DNA of 64,000 nucleotides from Lytechinus pictus. Lineage: Eukaryota > Echinodermata > Echinoidea > Temnopleuroida > Toxopneustidae. The position numbers and the translations under genes were made by a program. Where the stretch lies: the NCBI RefSeq assembly GCF_037042905.1, contig NW_026974140.1, positions 18,836,001-18,900,000 on the forward strand, given 5' to 3'. A model generated the notes under the pieces. The model was not told the DNA's origin, made no database searches, and saw nothing but the letters and a program-made list of their open reading frames with translations. Positions 45,701 through 54,700 of this stretch are shown here, piece by piece. The number at the start of each line of letters is the position of its first letter. Position 1 is the first letter of the stretch.

Positions 45701-48700
45701 GTTAATTGAATATTGAGACTGATAATTAGTTCTTACTTTTGAGTTTTCTTTTGATAGCTATCCTCTTCATCTGCTGTCTATCAACACTCTTTGCCGCTAT
45801 CTCAGCCATTTTACCAGATCTCTTAGGCGTCTTGAAGGAGTATACCTCAGTCCCTAATGGCCCATCTCTATCCAAAAGGACTGTAGTAGAACATAGAATC
45901 ACAGATGCTTGATTCAATTTCATTCAAGAATAACGGAGCAGTGATTATATATGGTTTCATTTTATTAGTTATTGTTGTCAAAGTGAAAGCATATCATTGT
46001 TATTTCTTAATTATTCAAATTATAACAATTATTTGAGAAGGAGCTTCCTAAATCTGTAACAGCAATATCTTGAACAGTCCTATCTATACTCATTGTTTTG
46101 AAGCATGAAGAGACTATAGTGGAATGGGGCCCTTTAAAAAAATCTAATTTGATGATTAGTAATTCTCAAAAATTGTCATCAATTTCAGGTGGTACAAACA
46201 CATTCAAACATTTTTTATCTTTCATCTCATAGTCCTCAACACCTCACCAGAAATAATCGATACCTTAAGTTGACAATATATTTTCTAAAAACAAGAAGAC
46301 ACTGAAACTTTGGCAAATGACACCACATCGCAATGGTTGGTAAAAACAGCTCATGTGAAATCAGGGTCAAAATAAGAGATTACTAGATAGATCGTGTAAT
46401 GTAAAGGATCATAATGATAGACCATACCTTCTGAGACAATGCCCAAAACATCATCTTTATCCTCCTCATCACTCTCATCTTCTTCCATCTCATCATCATC
46501 ATCATCGTCGTCCTCCTTCTCCTCATTCTTTGTCTCTTCATCACAGACCCGTCGAGATGCTAATTTATCCTCATTATAATTGATCTGTTTCCTTGATAAT
46601 CTCATGGGTCTGCTTGCTGCTTCTGGTACTGTGGATAAAACATTCAAGACCCCGTGAGGGTTATTCTATGGTTGCACTGATTATTGAGTATGATCAGACA
46701 ATTGTACCAATCAGCCCCCATGGTCTATTACATGTAGTATTGTTATGTTACTCAGCCCAAAGACAATATCTATAGCATTGCTTCAATATGATATATTCCT
46801 CAGATTCACAATGATTGTAATTTTCTTTTATTTCTATATATATATTTCCTTTTCAAAGTTTATGTATCCAAAATGAACACAGAACAGACTAGAAAGACTG
46901 CAAAATAGTGTTTCCACCATATTTTAATTTGTTATGTAGTTTTTACATGTATTTAATATAGCCTTCTCTCACTTTCTTTCAATTTTTTAGATGCTTTTTT
47001 TTTCTTTATATGGTATTAGATCATATTCTTGTTTGTAATTTGATGATTATGTTTGTTTTTAATTGAATATGGAAATAAATGAAATGAAATAAAATTACCT
47101 TCAGTGTTTTCCTTGATGCTTGCATCATCTTCAATCTCTTCTTCCTCCTTCTCCTCCTCCTCCTCCACATTGTCCTCTTCATCATTACCATCTTCCTCTT
47201 CACTTTCCTGCTGATATTTATCCTGTTTCCGTGTCGACCTCACAGGTGTGCTAACAATCTCTGGTTCTGAAGATGCCATGGTATGAATCTTATCCTTCCG
47301 AACTTTTGTTTCTTGAGACAAAAAGCAGTTATAGTGAGAAAGTAGGTTATAACATTTTGAAGGCTAAGTATCAAATGTCTAACCACATTATGTTACCCCA
47401 CTAGAACTTTTGTTTGAACACATAGTTAGATACACAGTTATAACAAGTACAGGCAAGTATTTATTTTCACTTTATTGCTCACTTTAGATTTAGATTTATT
47501 TATTTCCGTTCAACAAAATAAAAATATATAATTGAAATAATAGTACATATTCAAAACAATATAGACAGTTCAATGACATTTCATACCAAATATAGAAGAT
47601 AAATTAACTGAATGAAGGGGCTTGCCAGTAATCTACAAATAGAATTAAATTTACAACTGAAAGTGCTATTAAAACCTAAACATAAGCGATCACCTTCATG
47701 GGCAACCTGAACTTTCCCTGTTTTGGTGCATTTCAGGCCAAAACAATGCACCTGTATATATTTTGCACTGCACACCTAAACCTGGCCATACACACATGCC
47801 AAATAAACCATCTGCAAGAATCTTCAATCCTGAAGGAGGCAGATTTAACCTGAAGATGAAGAAGAATAATCTTTATTTTGGTACAGTTCTTTTTGTAAAT
47901 AAAGACAAAAATCGATGAGCCCCGTCGTACGAGGAGAAATAAAAAAATAAAAATAAAAAATGTTAAAAACTCCTCGAAACAGATGGCTGCCAGCTGTCTA
48001 CTCCACTCATTCAATGAGATGCACCCAAGGGTTCATTACCATCCTGCCTGTGGGGAATCTACAGGTAGGACCAAAGACCTTATAATATATTACTAGACCG
48101 AAAGCTGCGTGCGCGTTCAGCACAAAACAAATGAGATTAGGCTCCGCCTACCGCGATCATTTGAAGACAAAAATAAGCCCTCATTGACATTCATGAGCAT
48201 GAAGATATTCATAATCCGGCCTTTTCATTGGCTAAGAGCGTCATTAATACGCGATTTCCCCGATTCTTTGTCATCGATACTAGTGGTATCGTGTTACAGA
48301 ATTAATTATTCATTTGACCTCATTACGTCATCTAATTTATTCATTCTGAAACTTTTCTTTCCACACACGAAGTAGACCTACGAACACTCCGGTGAGTACG
48401 TATAAATGGATATAACCACATGAATTCAGTGGAATATTTACACATTTCACACTGTATTTTGTGATCTTAGGTTATTTCTTTAACAAATTAGAGAGTTTGT
48501 TATCATTCTTCTGTTAAAGGAAAGCAGAATTTGGTCTTTGAAATTGAAGTTAGATTGTCATCGTCGCCCAGTGCAGCCTGTATGTTGCTTGCAGTGTTGT
48601 GGTTATGCCGTTATGCCGCTGTGTTAACCACATTTTGTACGGTCTCCTAGCCGGCTGGGAATCGAGAGATAATCGGGCTGGTTTGGTTCACATTAGCTCC

Positions 48701-51700
48701 AACAAGGACCAAAATGAGGCTTCTTTTTGTACACTGTAACGTTAGATCTAGAGGGAGATCTGCATGTATCTTCAGTAGATCGAGACTCAGTCAGGAATAA
48801 ACTGTGAAGCGGAGTGTGGATGAAGATACGCTTGTCATTGTGTCAATCCTCAGTCCTCACTTTGTTTCAGATATCAAATTTATTTTGCATAACTTCAGGC
48901 TTCTGCATTTAGCCCCCACCCATTTTAACTCTTATTGTTATTTATAAATATAGTTAGACTCGGTCTTAGAAATAACATGCTGCTCTGCATGTTTGTCTTA
49001 TTATCAATAGATATAGGACCTTGATCTTCTTAATCCTAGGCCCTATACTTACTTTATACTTAGATCTAGGCTACTGTACTTTTATTTATCAATCGATGCT
49101 ATCAAGAGCTAGGCCTACGTAATTCAAATCTAGTCTAACTTATACTTTCCCAACCCTCGACACTTACCCCCAGGGCTTATGATCTAGGTCTGTAATTTAG
49201 GCCTAGATCTAAGTCTGGGCCTAAACGACTCCATTTGCATGTACGAGTATGACTCTCGGTGGACCAAGGACTAGATCTAGATCTACTCTCGGTCAATAAT
49301 AATGGCAATGAAGTTAGCCAGGAATAAAAGTCAGAGTCAGACATCAAAAATTTCTAAACCGATATAGGGTCTAGATCTCGGTTTAGAACCGAAGCTTTAC
49401 TTTCTAGGTCTAGATAGATCGAGAGTCCATCGTTAGTCTAGATCTAGACCAAATTAAGACACATGAATGCTGTCGCACAGCACTGAGTCTCGTTGGACTA
49501 GATCTATACTTTCTTACAAATAGATCTAGACCTAGTGCATGAGATTATGAAATTATGTTAAAATCAAATGAAATAAGATTCGGAAATAAAAAAATCCAGA
49601 TTTTTTTTTTTTTTTTTTTTGGGGGGGGGGCAGACATGTGAAAAAATTTAGAGAAACCTAAAATTTAGAAAGCGAGGGCCAGAAGCGACCAATATTACCT
49701 AGGGCCGTTTTGTGCATTTTCTACAGTAAAATTGAAGGATGTCATGCAATTCTCTTTTTGATGAAGGTTTTCACATTTCAGCTCTTACCCAAACCCCTCC
49801 CCCTATACATACGGCCATGAAAAAGATCACTTCTTATTATTGTTCTCTCTTTTCTTTCACAAACAGGTTGAGTTTGAAGAACAAGAAAAATAGTAGAGGT
49901 CTACCTATATGGTTCAAGATGATGATCATAAGGGCATGCATCATTTTGCAGATTCTCATCCAGGTATAAAACTTAAACTAACCCATACAAAATTACAGAT
50001 ACATTACATGCATTGAATGTTAACCATGTTTACATTAAATAAAAATAATCCGAGCCACACAGAGGTAGGATCTGTAATTAATATACACTTCTTAGATATA
50101 CAGGCTCTTGAGTCTAAAATAGAAACAATGCCAAAAGTTATGTACCTTGGGCAAATTTCTAAAATAAGGTCATGTCCTTGATCTACTAGTAATTAAATGG
50201 CCTTTTTATTTCCTATTTGTTTATAAACAAAGCAATATTTATTTTTCATATTTTACAAAATTCATTTTATTCATTTTTTAGTGTGATATTCATATTTCAT
50301 ATTTGTAGATTTACGATTTTTAAAAAATCTTGTTATTTTACATTTTGTCCAATAGGATGATGCAGTTTTACAATTTCCATGGAGGTGATTGATGATGATA
50401 AATAATTGGTGAAGTAGGCCTAATAGAACAGCGACTAGACCACAAAGAGAAATACAACCTACAGCAGTTATATGAGTGAGTTAATTAATTAATACTTTTA
50501 ATAATGGTTGTTCACATTTTTTTTGCAAAAAAAAGACCTGCCTTTAAAAAACCCATTTCAATTTTGTTTTTAGATTATAGTTAGTGTCGTTTTTAATCAC
50601 AGATCAAAATATTCTGTGCAACAAAACATCAACTTTAATTATGACTATTTATATAATTTACATATGTTGATTCATATATTCATATTTATGAAAAATCTCT
50701 GACATTTTTTCATAGAGTACATGTAGTTATAATGGAGAGTGGTATGTAAACTGCATAGAACAGGTTTAAGTGATATGCTTTATAGAAGTACAAGTTTATA
50801 ATTAGTAGAAGTAAGATTTCCTGTTATGTGTTGAAGAAACATATATATGTATAGTCTCACTTTTCTTAAAACATTTATGTTTTATGAATCACGACAATTT
50901 TAATTTAAATTCATTGATTTTCTTTCTCTATTTTTTCAATCTGCAGGACTTGTGTAACAGATGTTTTCATTCAAGAAATCCAACAATTGAACATTGAAGA
51001 GTCTGACATAGGAACCACTTGATGAAGATGGAAAAGGTTTTTTTTTTCCAAGTTCAATTTTTCAACAACAAAAAAAAATTATTATCACAACCCCAAATTC
51101 ATGACGTATGAAATTTCTTGTTGATTTTCATTAAAACTGGTTGCAAAAGGAGAAGCTATAAACATACAAAGTGGGGGGGGGGGCATAGGGAAAATGCTGT
51201 ATTACGTGAAATTTTTAAGAAGTTGCGAGCGAGCAAAATTTTGACATTTTTAAAAAGAAAATCTAAAATATTCAGAATGATATATATTCACCCTTTTCTC
51301 TTTTTTTTCTTGGTCGTGATTTTTTTTTTTTTTGGGGGGGGGGGGGGCAAGAGTCCTTCAAGCCCCCCCCCCCTCCATCTGTACGAAACTGCTTATATAC
51401 CCCCACTCATGAATTATTAAACTTAATGCACAAAGGATTTCCTTCACAAGTATATTATCGAAATGAGAATATTGTTTTCTTGTTTCAAAGGGCAATCGTC
51501 ATGGGGACCATAAAACTGGTCATTCTCAGGTGAAAGGGGCACAGAACAGGTTCTTTAGGAGCACTTTCCTTGGGTAAAAGGGGGCAGTGATTCGAGAAAG
51601 GGCACTTACAAGAAGGCGAGGGGGCACTCTTTAACACATGAAACGGGCCCTCAGATGAAAGGGCACAGAACACGTTCCGGGGGGGGGGGGGGGGCATTTT

Positions 51701-54700
51701 TGGGTAAAAAAATTGCATACAAGGAAGAGCACTTGGTAACACCCAAAACAGGTTCTCGTCAGGTGAAAGGGACACAGTACACGTTCGTGAGGGGGCATTT
51801 TTCTTGCATAAAAAGACACTTTTCAGTGCTTCAAGAAGTAGGGGGAACTGTGCCCCCCCCCCCTCCCCAGGATCGCTGCCCCAGCATACAAAAAAATTTA
51901 TTTTGGTTCAAAGTATTAACATACGCTTAAGAAAAAGGTCAAGCTTAATCCTCTAATAATGTGATATTTTTTATGGCTAATTAATAAAATTCACCACTAA
52001 CCAGAAAATTCCTTTATGTCTTTCATTTGTGTTCATATAGTATTTGTACAGAGCTAAAATGAAAGGGATTTGGAATTGGCAAAATTCAAAATGAGATGAA
52101 GATCGAGAGGGGGAAAGAGTGATGAGAAGTGGGTTGAAGAGATGAAAAAGAAATGGAGGGGCACATATGAAGAGGTAATTTAGAGGGGGGTGGTAAGAGA
52201 GCTAGAATGTGGGAAGTAGGAACAAAAGGGGTGGAAGAGAAATAAGACGAGATTTATGGAAACCAGGAGACAGATAACAAGTGGGAAAAGAAGAAGGAAA
52301 TATATGAAGAGTTTAGTTGCAAAAGGGGTTAGGGCCACTTTGGACAATTCCAAGAAAATAATTTTTATTTTATTCTCCCATATTGCAATATTCTAATGCG
52401 AAACTGAATTTTCATGATACCCTACCATAAGAACATAAAATTGGGTATAAAAGATATCTACTTGTCTTCATATTTTTTAAGATATTATTTTCAAAAAAAA
52501 GTTTGTGTGGACCTAACCCCTTTTGCAACTAAACTGAAATGGACCTAACCCCTTTTGAAAAAAGGTGATTTTTCTTTGCCATATTAGTTCACTTTTTAAT
52601 AGGAATTTCAACTTTTCTATGGTATCATCTTATATAGCTACTAAAAATCTATACATTAAGACATAAAAATCAAGTTTGATGAAAAATGGACCTAACCCTT
52701 TTTGAAAATGAGCTCTACATATGTAGGAGAAAGGCGGCACAAAAGAATTTTGAGTGGGAAAATGATTAAATGGAAAAAAAAAACAGAGTAAGAAATGCTG
52801 GAGAATAAAGGGGACAGGAAACGTATTAAACAAGATAAATTGGGGCCCGTTTCATCATGAGTTACAAGTATGGTAACTACGATTTAGGGATGGCAAAAGC
52901 ACTAGAGACCTCTTTACCTAATCACGACTTGATCTACTCTTTTCATCTTCCCTTTTGGAATTATCAAAGGCCTATAAGACGCAATACAAACAATGCTTTG
53001 TTTTTAAGTGATATCGCTTGTGATATCGATACTTTATAGAGCGCAACGTATCGTCTCAGATTTGCGCTTGCTTGATTCGCTGAATCCTTCGCGTCACGAG
53101 CGCGTAACAAAATGAATACATTAATGAATTTGCCAAGTTGACCTTTGTCATTGCGCTGATGTGCGTATTGTCTAATACACGTACAAAACCACAGTTGACG
53201 AGGGAGCATCGTACGAAATTAATATTAATGAGGGCTTATTTTAGCTTCTAATGGATTAAACAAAATGGCGGTAGCTTCGGGGGCTTGGGTAGGACTATGG
53301 TATGCCAATGCTGTACACAGCACACAATTTAAAAAAATCATTAAAATATCACTTTTGTGACCAAAAATACTAATATCGGGACAGTTTCAATTTATTTTTC
53401 ATCAGTAACTTTAGGGTAATACTAATAGGGGTAATTTTAGTATTCACCAGAGCGCTCGAAAACATAAATTTTGAGCATATTTTTGTGTACGCCCTCTATT
53501 GGTGGAAAATAATATGGCAAGACAATTGTAGTTTTTCAATCTCTTAATTAAGAAAAAATAATTCAAAGAATCAAATTTATGATGAATAGCTGTAATGGAA
53601 CCTGACAGTGTAAAAAAATCAAGCATTTGTCCCAAATAAAAGAGAAAATAAGCCAAACATTGCCAACCTTATTTCACCACACAGCTCAGCTCAGCCTCAG
53701 GAGTCAGGGAGGAGTAACAGAGAACAAGGTTATATCATATCATGACATAAGACATAACTAAGTTGTTCATAGAAATTAGAATGAGTGAATGAAATGCAAC
53801 TTTTTACTTGCACTATACTATAGTCTATAGACAGTATAGTTTAGTTTTGTTCAACTGCACCAAATGTCATGTGTTTTTGTGATTGCGGCCTCAGCCAAGT
53901 ACGACTATATACTCTGTATTTAAGAGGACTGTGCTCAACGGAAGAAGAAGAAGAACAAGGTTAATTAACCCAGGGAGCTCCGGCCTGCGCAGCGTGCCGG
54001 AGCCCAGGTGCTTACCGTGTATTTGACCATACTCACGGGACTAGCGTGATTTATAAATTATGGTCTAAATATTTCTCCAAATGAATTGTGAAAACAGAAA
54101 TTATGCACTTACCACGATTATATGGATGAAGGTCTAAGCTCTAACGAGTGGCAGTTTCCTGACATCGAGGCACAGACTGGAACTTCAAAAAAACGAAAAG
54201 TTCTCTCCTTCTACCCCCGTCTCGATCGGCCATTTTTGTTATGAATCGTAACAAAATGGCCGATCGAGACTGGGGTAGGAGAGAACGTTTCGTTTTTTTG
54301 AAGTTCCAGTCTGTGCCTCGTTGTCAGGAAACTGCCACTCGTTAGACCTTCATCCATATAATCGTGGTAAGTGCATAATTTCTGTTTTCACAATTCATTT
54401 GGAGAAATATTTCTTCTTCTTGGTGATACTCCTCAACGTTCCTATTACAGGAACCACCCGAGGAGGAAATGGGAGTGCGCACTTTGTTTCTTCTTAGTCC
54501 TTGTTGCTTAAGTCTTTGTTGCGAAAGTATATGGTTGCCTGTGTTTCAAAATTATCAGAGACTGAAATTGATTGGATGTCGGGGGGTAAAGAATTCCAGT
54601 CCTTGATGGTGCGTGGAATATATGAGTTCTTAAAACAATTGGTGCGAGTTGAGCACTGGATGAAAGATCTTCCGGATGTACGTCTGGTAGCTCGAGTCGC

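Larger units (their letters stand above)
47312..53965. other. ORC2 intron 1, right-of-exon-2 part: repeats, a TAGATCTA-rich block, possible + strand transcription unit
   Basis: Holds a promoter-like stretch near 48300-48400 with TTACGTCA (48324) and a consensus + strand donor (CTCCG/GTGAGT, about 48392), the AGATCTAGA cluster (48740-49540), T/G runs (49600-49630), a degenerate GGGGCACAGAACAGGTTC repeat (51490-51860) and an inverted-repeat element (52312-52536). No coding gene can be supported. Confidence 0.45.

Noticed and set aside
49868-49963. Open segment with K-rich stretch then RGLPIWFKM, faintly like ribosomal protein eL39 (K...R.IP.WIRM)
   Set aside because: Only a handful of scattered matches and no neighbouring exons for the rest of eL39; most likely chance.
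51485-51930. Proline-rich frames on both strands
   Set aside because: Caused by poly-G/poly-C runs in a degenerate tandem repeat.
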